Translations under genes and position numbers: made by a program | In this document: positions 1-7,346 of the stretch, piece after piece | Layout of the letters: each line of letters starts with the position of its first letter | Position numbering within the stretch: the stretch's first letter is position 1 | The notes under the pieces: model-generated | What the model was told of the DNA's origin: nothing | Seen by the model: only the letters and a program-made list of their open reading frames with translations | The model's database searches: none | Origin: an uncultured Eubacterium sp. | GTDB taxonomy: Bacteria > Bacillota > Clostridia > Lachnospirales > Lachnospiraceae | Assembly (NCBI GenBank): GCA_910584645.1 | Contig: CAJUAU010000020.1 | Location: forward strand, 16,753-36,399 | DNA: 19,647 bases | Direction of reading: 5' to 3'

Positions 1-1890
1 GACTGTCGGTTTATCCGGGTTCCCCGGCCCTTCTGTCGGCTCCGGGGTTCCTGTTGGTGCTGCCGTTGGTGCTATCGTTGGTGCTATTGTCGGTGCTATT
101 GTTGGAGGGACTGTCGGCTTAGCCGTTGGCTCTGGTGTCGGCTTCTGTTCTGGGTCCTTATCCAGAAAAGACACCTTACATTCTGCTTTTATCAGATCTT
201 TTAATCCCTTTACATCCTTCACCGCATTCAGATCATCTGAACAATACTCAGAGCAGAATAAAAAGGTATAATCACCGATCTTGGCTCCGTCATGAGCCTG
301 CAGAAAATATTTTCCCGGATGTTCCGCTGATGGCATCAGCGTTATGGCATTATCCCAGTCTGTCTTTTCCTGGATATCCGGGGCATCACTCTCCCAGTAT
401 TCCGTTTTTATCTTAATGATGTAATCTATCTCATAAAGCGCCAGTTCCTCCACCTCGTCGGCGCTGAATTCATTTCCATCCGTATCTTTCCAAATGATCT
501 CAAAATACACGTTTTCATCCGGTACTGTGCTATCCTGTGTCTCCATGATCTTATTTAGATTTACCTCTGTTGGCGCTGAAACAATGTTGATCTCCCCAAT
601 CTTTTTTTCCTCTTCCTGACCTGCCCATACCACAGACCATGTTCCTTTGTTATAGTTCAGCTGATAGCCCCTATCAAGACTTTTCTGGGACAATACAAAG
701 TTATTGGCAATGGCATTTTCCGCATTTGCAGAAACATAGGGCCACCCAATATTAAATGATCCCGGAAAAAGCCGGTTATCCGTCTGAAACTGGGTGGTGC
801 CGGTCACCTGGCCGCTAAGGGTTACAATACCTTCCTGTTTTACTACAAGGATTCCCCGTTCTTCCTGGGGATCACTGACACCAGTAAAATTTCCGTTAAC
901 AATTACATTGTCTACACCGTTTACGTCCAGACAGCCGCCCCGCTGCAGCGTGACATTTCCATATGTATCTGTCGTCGATGTCAGGCACCCATTGTCTGCC
1001 ACCACGATATTGCCCACACCTTCCACAACAGCTCCATCTACCGTACTCTGGCTCAGCGTCAATGTCGTATTTTCATTTCCATAGTATTCCTTTGTCTTCG
1101 CATAATCATTTGCGCCACCGGTGATATTTATTTCTGCCCGGCTGTTTTTGCTGGTATCCACTCTTTCCCGGACAATAACGCGCGTATCCAGATTCACTGT
1201 GGCAGTTCCCAGATAGGGAACTTTATTGTCACTCTCTGCTTCGTGCCCCATATAGACTGCCTGGAACATCGTCTCTGAATTGGAATTCCTTACAGTCAGG
1301 GACGCATTTTGCCCGACCTGGGTATTGGGGTATCCGCCGGCATATACTGTTGGAAGCAGTTCTTTCTCTGAGCCGCCGAGACCACCGAGACTTCCACCAC
1401 TACCTTCCAGATAAGTCTTTACGTTGTCAAATGTCAGACCATGCCCCGCGAGAAATATTTCCCGGTGGGGAACACTGCCCAGCGCATCCGACGATTCAAA
1501 GGTGATTTTGATGTCCTGAAAGCAGACATTTCCCTCCAACTGGATCGGACAACGGCAGTTCAGCACGCCATTCTGCGTTCCCTGGATCACAGTATCCGCA
1601 GGAATCTTCACAGGAATCATACGGCCATTTGGTTCGGCTTCATCACCAATAGTGATCTGCTTACTCACCGTGATCGGACTCTTATGCTGCTGCAAGGCAG
1701 CCATAAATTCCTCCGGTTCACTGACGGTGACTCCATTTTCCTCTGAAAACGGAACACTCCCTGACTGCTGTCTTTCCATGCCCTGCTTCACTGTATCCGG
1801 CTCTTTGGCAGCCACAGGACTGTGCATTCCACCCAGGATCAATGCCGCCGCTGTTAAAATGCATAAATTTTTTTTGATTTTAGTTCTCAT
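1..1890 (-). CDS. Large secreted surface protein, N-terminal 630 codons (3' end beyond window)
   Basis: An open frame reads without a stop from ATG at 1890 to the left edge, so the gene is cut by the window. The start is supported by an AAGGAGG site about 10 nt upstream. The N-terminus is a clear Sec signal peptide: basic MRTKIKK, a hydrophobic core, and a likely signal peptidase I site after VAA (residue 28). The mature part has many short beta-strand-like runs with Asn, Gly, Thr and Val (for example QNASLTVRNSNSETMF, GNIVVADNGCLTS, DNVIVNGNFTG), the pattern of a right-handed parallel beta-helix or similar surface adhesin fold. Near codons 590-630 it becomes a Pro/Thr/Ala linker (EPTAKPTVPPTIAPTIAP). 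Such linkers usually join an exported domain to a cell-wall anchor or to further repeats, which would lie outside the window. No enzyme motif is recognised. The call of exported surface protein is firm; the fold is inference and the function unknown. Confidence 0.85.
   Translation of the reverse strand, partial: MRTKIKKNLCILTAAALILGGMHSPVAAKEPDTVKQGMERQQSGSVPFSEENGVTVSEPEEFMAALQQHKSPITVSKQITIGDEAEPNGRMIPVKIPADTVIQGTQNGVLNCRCPIQLEGNVCFQDIKITFESSDALGSVPHREIFLAGHGLTFDNVKTYLEGSGGSLGGLGGSEKELLPTVYAGGYPNTQVGQNASLTVRNSNSETMFQAVYMGHEAESDNKVPYLGTATVNLDTRVIVRERVDTSKNSRAEINITGGANDYAKTKEYYGNENTTLTLSQSTVDGAVVEGVGNIVVADNGCLTSTTDTYGNVTLQRGGCLDVNGVDNVIVNGNFTGVSDPQEERGILVVKQEGIVTLSGQVTGTTQFQTDNRLFPGSFNIGWPYVSANAENAIANNFVLSQKSLDRGYQLNYNKGTWSVVWAGQEEEKKIGEINIVSAPTEVNLNKIMETQDSTVPDENVYFEIIWKDTDGNEFSADEVEELALYEIDYIIKIKTEYWESDAPDIQEKTDWDNAITLMPSAEHPGKYFLQAHDGAKIGDYTFLFCSEYCSDDLNAVKDVKGLKDLIKAECKVSFLDKDPEQKPTPEPTAKPTVPPTIAPTIAPTIAPTAAPTGTPEPTEGPGNPDKPTV
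52..108 (-). repeat. 12-nt tandem repeat encoding Pro-Thr-(Ile/Ala)-Ala units
   Basis: Copies of a 12-nt unit resembling gttggtgctatc follow each other in frame and encode the repeated tetrapeptide PTIA (with PTAA and PTGT variants) in the linker of the surface protein. The copies differ at synonymous sites. This kind of in-frame repeat can change copy number by replication slippage and so alter linker length without breaking the frame. Confidence 0.8.
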
Positions 1891-1931
1891 ATGTCTTTTC
1901 CCTCCTTGCCTGCTCCACTTTTCTTAATAGG

Positions 1932-1960
1932 ATTATACTTGAAAAAGACACTTTTGAACA
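1932..1960 (-). promoter_or_regulatory. Putative SigA promoter of the surface protein gene
   Basis: Reading the minus strand, a perfect -10 TATAAT (1937-1932) lies 17 nt after a weak -35 TGTTCA (1960-1955). It sits about 40 nt upstream of the start codon at 1890. The -10 is convincing; the -35 matches only half of the consensus, so an activator or another site could be needed. Confidence 0.45.
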
Positions 1961-2023
1961 GTAGTATTTTACATTTTATAATTGTTTTATATATTAGCGT
2001 TGATTAGCCAGCTCGGCGGTGGA

Positions 2024-2083
2024 TTAGTACCCATACTTCTTTATATATTTATAGAACATAAAAAAGAAGAAAACAAGCGCCAT
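2024..2083 (-). CDS. Possible 19-residue hydrophobic peptide (small ORF)
   Basis: Between the fructokinase stop and the surface protein start, the minus strand has GGGAGG about 10 nt before an ATG at 2083 and then 19 codons, MALVFFFFMFYKYIKKYGY, ending with TAA. The peptide has a short Phe-rich hydrophobic run followed by a basic, aromatic tail, the general layout of tiny membrane peptides or type I toxins. In favour are the good ribosome binding site and the same strand as all neighbours. Against are the very short length and the T-rich DNA, which favours Phe codons by chance. No antisense RNA or family match can be claimed. Confidence 0.25.
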   Translation of the reverse strand: MALVFFFFMFYKYIKKYGY

Positions 2084-2112
2084 ATTCAAGACACCTCCCA
2101 CCACAGAACAAA

Positions 2113-3096
2113 TTATTGTACAGATTGAGATCCCTCTCTCCCCTGTATAAATTTCCTCACATCCTCTTCCCCCGGCATAACTTTCAACGCCCCCTTTCTC
2201 GTCGTAATGATAGATGAGGCCGCATTGGCAAATCTCAGCATATCGTACAAATTTTTTTCATCCAGTCCGTCCAGTCCGGATCTTAAGATCCCATGCAGCA
2301 CACAGGCCATAAAGGTATCTCCGGCTCCCGTTGTTTCTATCGTATCTTCATTCAGAAAAGGCTCGCATTCCACCCTGTTTCCCGCATGATAGGCCCGGCT
2401 CCCTCTTTTACCCATCGTAGCAAAAATAAGCGGCGTATGGTACTGTTCCAGGATCTTTGACACTCCCGCATCGATATCCCTGATTCCGGTAAAAAAAGCG
2501 ATTTCATCATCGGAAATTTTCAGAATATCGCATTGGCTGATTCCATATGCGATTTTTTCCTTTGCCACATCCAGGTGTTCCCATAGCGGAGGACGCAGAT
2601 TCGGATCAAAGGAGATCAGGGCACCGGCACTTTTCGCTGTCTCTACTGACATTTTTGTTGCTTCTTCTACTCCCCGGGCTGTCATGGACAGGCTTCCAAA
2701 ATGAAACAGACGGGTTTTTTGCAGCAGGGAAACATCTATATCTTCCATATTTAGCATCATATCTGCCCCTGGATTCCGGTAGAAGAAAAAACTCCGGTCT
2801 CCGTCTGGCGCCGTTTGCACAAAGGCCAGCGTCGTCGGCACATTCTCGTCCATAACCAGGTTTTTGGTATCGATCCCCTGTTCTGCCACAACATCCCGCA
2901 GCATTTCCCCAAAGGAATCCTTCCCCACCTTTCCGATAAATGCTGTTTTATCTCCGAGTTTTTGCAGCATGGACAAGACATTGCAGGGGGCGCCTCCAGG
3001 ATTCGCCTCAAATACCGGGTTCATCTGGGTACTTATGCCGTTTTCTGTAAAGTCTACCAGCAATTCCCCCAAAGCAACTACATCATATTTTTTCAA
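2113..3096 (-). CDS. scrK: Fructokinase, PfkB/ribokinase family (ScrK type)
   Basis: The 327-residue protein is a full-length PfkB-family sugar kinase. It has the glycine-rich substrate-side motif GGAPCNV (34-40), FDPNLRPPLW (163-172) typical of fructokinases, and the catalytic/ATP-binding signature TTGAGD (255-260) with the general base at Asp260. The expected reaction is ATP-dependent phosphorylation of fructose to fructose 6-phosphate in the cytosol. The start is TTG at 3096, chosen because AGGAGG lies 7 nt upstream and the first residues MKKYDVVALGELL match the usual family start. That ribosome binding site overlaps the stop codon of the GH32 relic just upstream, a remnant of a hydrolase-kinase operon. 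Fructose as substrate is inferred from motif wording and from this neighbour; another ketose or a modified sugar is possible. Confidence 0.9.
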   Translation of the reverse strand: MKKYDVVALGELLVDFTENGISTQMNPVFEANPGGAPCNVLSMLQKLGDKTAFIGKVGKDSFGEMLRDVVAEQGIDTKNLVMDENVPTTLAFVQTAPDGDRSFFFYRNPGADMMLNMEDIDVSLLQKTRLFHFGSLSMTARGVEEATKMSVETAKSAGALISFDPNLRPPLWEHLDVAKEKIAYGISQCDILKISDDEIAFFTGIRDIDAGVSKILEQYHTPLIFATMGKRGSRAYHAGNRVECEPFLNEDTIETTGAGDTFMACVLHGILRSGLDGLDEKNLYDMLRFANAASSIITTRKGALKVMPGEEDVRKFIQGREGSQSVQ

Positions 3097-3108
3097 AAGA
3101 TCAGCCTC

Positions 3109-3384
3109 CTATTTTTCACCATCCAATGAAATGGTATACTTTTCGATATTTACCACTGCTTTTTTATCACACTCAAATACAATATCCTCTGCCTCAGCCG
3201 GAGTATAAAAGGTAGAGGTAAATGTCTGCGCCCCATCATTTACAAACAATTCTACAGAAAACCGGTCTAAGATGAAACGAAGTTTCAAGGTTTTCTCCAC
3301 CCTTTTGATTTTCATCCTTCTCTGGCATACAACATCCCTTATCATACCACAATAGGTCCGGTCAAATTCAATAATATATAAAAC
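3109..3384 (-). pseudogene. 3' relic of a GH32 sucrose-6-phosphate hydrolase / fructan hydrolase
   Basis: About 91 codons encode only the C-terminal beta-sandwich of a glycoside hydrolase family 32 enzyme. The recognisable run starts near IIEFDRTYCGMIRD and continues through LRFILDRFSVELFVNDG, the standard GH32 tail signature, to a TAG stop 12 nt before the fructokinase. The catalytic five-bladed propeller (nucleophile WMNDPNG, RDP and EC motifs), about 400 residues, is missing. The DNA immediately upstream is non-homologous and contains the terminator of the preceding gene. The frame remains open upstream to an ATG at 3561 (150 codons), but the added 60 residues resemble no GH32 sequence and pass through a terminator hairpin, so I do not treat it as a real start. 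An extended -10-like TGGTATGAT (3349-3341) inside the relic could be a promoter left for the fructokinase. Confidence 0.8.
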
Positions 3385-3491
3385 TGGTATGATACGCAAA
3401 AGAAACGGTAAACTCCTTAAAAACGCCGCCCCAACCCCCAGAACGGAGTGACCCACAAAAAAATCACCCCTGTCCTGAAGCGCAGGGAAAC

Positions 3492-3528
3492 AACAAAATA
3501 GCAGCAATCCCACGTCAAAGATTGCTGC
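3492..3528 (-). terminator. Rho-independent terminator after the HD-GYP gene
   Basis: On the minus strand the perfect 9-bp stem GCAGCAATC/GATTGCTGC (3528-3520 with 3509-3501, 10-nt loop) is followed by TATTTTGTTGTTT. It begins about 33 nt after the stop codon at 3562, the expected place for transcript release. The T-run is interrupted, so efficiency may be moderate. Confidence 0.65.
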
Positions 3529-3561
3529 CATCCATTTCAATATGCAGTGAGCCCGCCTCAT

Positions 3562-5487
3562 TTACAATTTATACTCTCCCTCATCCTGCAGTATACTGCG
3601 GATGACTTCCAAAAGTGGCAGCGCGGTGACCGGTTTTGCCAGATCGTCTTTTATTCCCATTTTTGCCGCTTTTTCTATGGTTTCAAAATTTTTATCGTCC
3701 ATCATAAATACGATCGGAACATCGGAGGTCTTCCGTATTTCTTCACATACCCCAAAACCGTCCATTCCAGGCATCTGGACATCGAGAAGTATAAGTTCCA
3801 CAGTAATATCCTTTAAGATCTCCAATGCCTCTTCCCCGGATGATGCCTTGTATACTATGTATCCCGGCTCATCCTGCAGGATATGTGCAACCAGATCCAG
3901 CGTTTCCGGTTCATCATCTACAACCAGGATATGCTTTGTCGTTTCAACTCTTTGCTTCATCTGATATCCGGTGTCTTCATCGATCATGCACAGCATAATA
4001 TCTGCGATCTGCGGATCAAACTGCGTGCCTTTTCCTTTTTCAATTTCTTCCCGCACCTTTTCCTGAGGCATGATTTCCCGGTAACTCCTGTTGGATGTCA
4101 TGGCATCATAAGCATCCGCAACTCCTATGATCCGCGCCAGCTCCGGAATCCCTTCCCCGGCAAGCCCGTTAGGATAACCGTTTCCACCATATCTTTCATG
4201 ATGCCACTTAGAACCCTGGGCGATCGGAACCATTTCATCTATATCTTTCAGAATATAATATCCCGATAAAGGATGCAGCTTGATATGGGCAAATTCCTCT
4301 TCACTCAGCCGTGATGGTTTATTGATAATGGCATCCGGAACATGTATCTTACCGACGTCATGGAGCAGCGCCGCATAATAGATCTCCTTTTGTTCGGCTT
4401 CTGTCTTTCCCATTCGCTTTGACAATTCCAGCGCATATTTTGCAACCCGCTGGGAATGTCCGTTGGTATAAGGGTCTCTTGCATCGATGGTCCTGGCGAT
4501 GGTGGTGATCATTATTTCGTTCATTTTTTCCAGTTCCTGCTGGCTCTCCTCCACCTTTTTCATATGCAGCCGGATTTTCCGGAATGCAGCAGTACAGAAA
4601 AATGCAATAAGTACAAATACAACAACGCACAGTATAATATTATGTATCAGTATATCCCGGATATCGTGATAAAGCTTGGAATTGCTTATGATCATGGTAA
4701 CATACCAGTCATCCATAACTTTATCTACGAAAACGCTGCAATCTTCACCGTGTATGTCTGTATGGAAACTTTTCCCATGCTCCCTATATACCTTGTCAAG
4801 AAGCTTTTTCATTTCAGCATCCTGTTCGTAATTCTTCCCTTTTTCCGTTTCATCGGAATGGGCAACCACCAGCCCCTCCCTGTCTATGATAAAACCATAA
4901 CCCATCCCGTCCATATTGATATCCTGGGTAATCATCTGTACCTGATTTAAAGCGATATCAAAGGAGATAACACTGTCATTATCATAAAGCAGCTGACTGA
5001 CAGAAATCATTACGGTGTTTGTCTGGGCATCCAGGTAAGGTGACACTACAGTCGGCCTCCCCTGCGCCTGCTTCGCTGCTATGTACCATTCCCGTTCGCG
5101 GGGGACATAATCCGCATCTGGCACCCAGCCAATACCATCAAGATAATCTCCGTTAAACAGACCATAGATTCCTGTAAAATTGGCGTCTATATCATCCATA
5201 TAACGCTCTGATTCCTCCACAAGAAAGGCTTCAATCTCCTCGGAGGAGGCTCCGTTCTGCATCATATATTCTACTGTGATAGCAGTTACCTGAAGGACGT
5301 CCAGCCCCTTTGTCAGATACCCTTCCAGATATTCCTTTTCCTGAGCCAGGCTGCTCGCCCCCATTTCATCCATATTGGAGACCGCGTTTGAATAAAAAGA
5401 AGAAAAATTATATATAACCATGACAGTCAGCGCTGTCAGGGTGAAAAGCAAGGTTGTTATATATGATATATTTTCTTTTCTAAACAT
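3562..5487 (-). CDS. Membrane Cache sensor / HD-GYP phosphodiesterase with C-terminal receiver domain
   Basis: The 641-residue protein has a transmembrane helix at about 9-28, an extracytoplasmic double-Cache-like domain (about 35-272, including REREWY at 130-135 and SPYLDAQTNTVMISVS at 149-164), a second helix at about 280-302, a short coiled coil (305-328), and an HD-GYP domain (about 328-508) with His376-Asp377, HHERYGG (429-435) and intact Gly-Tyr-Pro at 437-439. A receiver domain follows at 519-638, with acidic pocket Asp524/Asp525, phospho-acceptor Asp569 and Lys618. HD-GYP domains are metal-dependent cyclic-di-GMP phosphodiesterases, so the likely role is to lower c-di-GMP in response to an outside ligand and to phosphorylation. 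R132, W134, Y135, Y151 and D177 resemble the amino-acid-binding motif of dCache_1 domains; this assignment is tentative. The conserved Thr/Ser of the receiver is Met596. The start at 5487 has AAAGGAG 9 nt upstream. The gene is monocistronic, with its own promoter and terminator. Confidence 0.9.
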   Translation of the reverse strand: MFRKENISYITTLLFTLTALTVMVIYNFSSFYSNAVSNMDEMGASSLAQEKEYLEGYLTKGLDVLQVTAITVEYMMQNGASSEEIEAFLVEESERYMDDIDANFTGIYGLFNGDYLDGIGWVPDADYVPREREWYIAAKQAQGRPTVVSPYLDAQTNTVMISVSQLLYDNDSVISFDIALNQVQMITQDINMDGMGYGFIIDREGLVVAHSDETEKGKNYEQDAEMKKLLDKVYREHGKSFHTDIHGEDCSVFVDKVMDDWYVTMIISNSKLYHDIRDILIHNIILCVVVFVLIAFFCTAAFRKIRLHMKKVEESQQELEKMNEIMITTIARTIDARDPYTNGHSQRVAKYALELSKRMGKTEAEQKEIYYAALLHDVGKIHVPDAIINKPSRLSEEEFAHIKLHPLSGYYILKDIDEMVPIAQGSKWHHERYGGNGYPNGLAGEGIPELARIIGVADAYDAMTSNRSYREIMPQEKVREEIEKGKGTQFDPQIADIMLCMIDEDTGYQMKQRVETTKHILVVDDEPETLDLVAHILQDEPGYIVYKASSGEEALEILKDITVELILLDVQMPGMDGFGVCEEIRKTSDVPIVFMMDDKNFETIEKAAKMGIKDDLAKPVTALPLLEVIRSILQDEGEYKL

Positions 5488-5609
5488 TCTTTATTTCTCC
5501 TTTCAGAATTGGTTTTTAATCTCTAAAATCCCTCTGCTTGTTGTTTCCGTCACAGCTTCCTATAGCGGTCACATTCCCAATAATTTCAAAAAAAAACTTA
5601 TATATATAA

Positions 5610-5638
5610 ATTATATCCTAATAATCCCAAAAAGTAAA
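5610..5638 (-). promoter_or_regulatory. SigA-type promoter of the HD-GYP gene
   Basis: Minus-strand -35 TTTACT (5638-5633) and a perfect -10 TATAAT (5615-5610) are separated by 17 nt. They lie about 120 nt upstream of the start at 5487, giving an AT-rich leader of about 115 nt with no clear riboswitch fold. Confidence 0.6.
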
Positions 5639-5695
5639 CCAGCTAAAAAATCAGTCTTATAATCTATTTTTTCTCCATATCCTCACAAAACACTT

Positions 5696-5762
5696 TTTGG
5701 GGAAACACGCTTTGCGGGTTTCTCACATTCGCGGGCGGCGCCATGGCTTCTGCCTTCCGCGT
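5696..5762. repeat. GC-rich hairpin block, possible dispersed intergenic repeat
   Basis: A sharply GC-rich stretch lies inside otherwise AT-rich spacer DNA. It contains the near-perfect hairpin GAAACACGCTTTGCGGGTTTC (5702-5722; arms GAAAC/GTTTC and CGC/GCG with one mismatch) and a GGC-GCC rich segment (5735-5753) that can also fold. It sits just beyond the pepD terminator. No coding role is supported. The composition contrast and position suggest a small repeat inserted between operons, but copies elsewhere cannot be seen from here. Confidence 0.35.
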
Positions 5763-5799
5763 AAAAAAGAGCTGTCACTGATTTGTGATCAGCCCTTTT
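5763..5799 (-). terminator. Rho-independent terminator of the OPT-PqqD-PepD unit
   Basis: On the minus strand AAAAGGGCTG pairs with CAGCTCTTTT (one G-U pair), extended inward by TCAC/GTGA after a bulged A, around an AAATCA loop, and is followed by a T6 run. It starts about 70 nt past the pepD stop. The A-run on the other flank makes weak function in the opposite direction possible. Confidence 0.85.
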
Positions 5800-5870
5800 C
5801 AAGCAGACACAGCGAAATACCATACTCCAACATAGACCATATAGATTTTCCGCCCTTGAGATCCATTCCC

Positions 5871-7331
5871 CTATCTTAGCCGTCTTAATACTTCAAGCAT
5901 ATAATTCCATGTACGCTGGACACTCTCCACATCCATGGATTCTTTTGGGGTATGGATATCTTTCATATCCGGTCCGAAGGACACGCAGTCCAGTCCCGGC
6001 AGTTTACCGGCAAACAGCCCGCACTCCACACCGGCATGGATCGCCTGTACCACTGGTTTCCTGCCGTACTGTTCTTCAAAGACTTCCACCATCCTGTCTC
6101 TGAGCGGGGAATCCTGCCGGTATTCCCATGCAGGATACTCTCCCATGCAGGATACTGTCCCGCCTAACGCTGTGACAAGGCAGGAAATCCTGTTTACCAG
6201 TTCCTCTTTCTCTGTCTCAACACTACTTCGGACAGCGAAAGAAAAACTCACTTCATCTTCTTCCGTCTTGAGGATACCAAGATTCAGAGAGGTCTGTACC
6301 AGACCTTCTACATCTGCACTCATCCTCTGGATCCCTCCTGGGAGACATACGAGGGCGGCAACCACTTTCTCCGCTGTATCTGCCGTCATCACTGGAATAG
6401 TGCAGACACTATTCCCAGGCCCCACCGCCAGTCCCACATCTGGATCCGTCCGCTGGTACTCTTTCGCCAATATCTGCGACAACTCTTTCACAGCAGCTTT
6501 AAATTCTACTATTCTATCCTGATCCGACGGCGCAAACATCAGTTTTGCCTCCGCCTGTCTCGGGATGGCATTATCCTTCAGGCCTCCGTTGACTTCACAT
6601 ATTCTAAATGAAAAGGTTTTTTCCAGTTCATAGAGGATACGCCCCAGGATCTGATTGGCATTTCCGCGTCCTTTGTCAATTTCTACGCCAGAATGCCCTC
6701 CCTGCAGGCCAGTGACTGTCAATGTCACAGGAAGTCCCTCCTTTTTCTCTCTGCGTATCGGCAGATGTACCGTAGCAGACACGCCTCCTGCACAGCTCAC
6801 CAGCAGATATCCCTCTTCCTCTGAATCAATATTCAGCATGGTTCTTGCTTTCAGCACAGAAGCATCCAGTGCTGCCGCTCCCAGCATACCGATTTCCTCA
6901 TCTACAGTAAAGACCGCTTCCAGTGGTGGGTGTGGAATATCTGTGGATGAAAGGAGCGCCAGCATATAAGCGACAGCAATTCCGTCGTCACCGCCCAGTG
7001 TTGTGCCCTGCGCTGTGATCACACCATCCTGTAGCTGCAGGCGCACTCCTTCTTTTGCAAAATCAATCTCGAAGCCTTCTTCTTTTTCACAGACCATATC
7101 CATATGACCCTGCAGCATCACAGGAGCCGCCTCTTCATATCCTGCTGTTCCTTCCTTCCAGATTATCACATTATTTTTATCATCCTGGTTGACTCTCAGA
7201 TCATGTTTCTTTGCAAAGGTCACCAGATAATCACTGATTTCCTTCGTATTGGAAGACCCATGAGGGATTCCGCAGATCTCTTCAAAATACTGGAATACCA
7301 GCTTCGGTTCCAGATTTGTTAAAATACCCAT
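5871..7331 (-). CDS. pepD: Cytosol non-specific dipeptidase (aminoacyl-histidine dipeptidase, M20C)
   Basis: The 486-residue protein has the length and full motif set of PepD, a dinuclear-zinc cytosolic peptidase that splits dipeptides including X-His. Visible metal and catalytic positions are His76 and Asp78 in QGHMDMV, Asp115 in LGGDDG, Glu145/Glu146 in TVDEEIG, Asp169 in NIDSEEEG, and His460 in KDIHTPKES near the C-terminus. There is no signal peptide, consistent with a cytosolic role. It is the last gene of a three-gene unit: the PqqD-like gene ends 15 nt upstream and a terminator follows. The natural reading is that peptides brought in by the OPT transporter are finally hydrolysed here. 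The start ATG at 7331 has a GAGGCG motif about 13 nt upstream, slightly far but the only good candidate; MGILTNLEP is a typical family start. Confidence 0.95.
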   Translation of the reverse strand: MGILTNLEPKLVFQYFEEICGIPHGSSNTKEISDYLVTFAKKHDLRVNQDDKNNVIIWKEGTAGYEEAAPVMLQGHMDMVCEKEEGFEIDFAKEGVRLQLQDGVITAQGTTLGGDDGIAVAYMLALLSSTDIPHPPLEAVFTVDEEIGMLGAAALDASVLKARTMLNIDSEEEGYLLVSCAGGVSATVHLPIRREKKEGLPVTLTVTGLQGGHSGVEIDKGRGNANQILGRILYELEKTFSFRICEVNGGLKDNAIPRQAEAKLMFAPSDQDRIVEFKAAVKELSQILAKEYQRTDPDVGLAVGPGNSVCTIPVMTADTAEKVVAALVCLPGGIQRMSADVEGLVQTSLNLGILKTEEDEVSFSFAVRSSVETEKEELVNRISCLVTALGGTVSCMGEYPAWEYRQDSPLRDRMVEVFEEQYGRKPVVQAIHAGVECGLFAGKLPGLDCVSFGPDMKDIHTPKESMDVESVQRTWNYMLEVLRRLR

Positions 7332-7346
7332 ACTTTCTATAACGCC

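Larger units (their letters stand above)
5488..5870. other. 383-nt intergenic region between pepD and the HD-GYP gene
   Basis: It holds, from high to low coordinates, the terminator of the dipeptidase unit (5763-5799), a GC-rich hairpin block (5696-5762) and an AT-rich promoter region (5610-5638) with the leader of the HD-GYP gene. I see no credible gene here. Short frames exist on the minus strand (a 25-codon one starting near 5859 and a 26-codon one through the GC-rich block) but neither has a well-placed ribosome binding site. Confidence 0.7.

Noticed and set aside
1982..2128. Plus-strand frame of 48 codons with a hydrophobic stretch (ISQLGGGLVPILLYIFIEHK)
   Set aside because: It lacks an ATG and any ribosome binding site, and runs against all neighbours. 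The hydrophobic run is expected from T-rich DNA, although the look is protein-like.
3385..3561. N-terminal 59 codons of the 150-codon frame starting at ATG 3561
   Set aside because: This part contains the terminator hairpin of the HD-GYP gene, has no GH32 similarity and no ribosome binding site of its own; the frame is open by chance upstream of the relic.
5785..5859. 25-codon minus-strand frame after pepD (MDLKGGKSIWSMLEYG...)
   Set aside because: The only purine-rich site touches the ATG, and the stop falls in the terminator stem; most likely chance.
5935..6522. Plus-strand open frame of 195 codons over pepD
   Set aside because: Antisense to conserved dipeptidase sequence, without a ribosome binding site.
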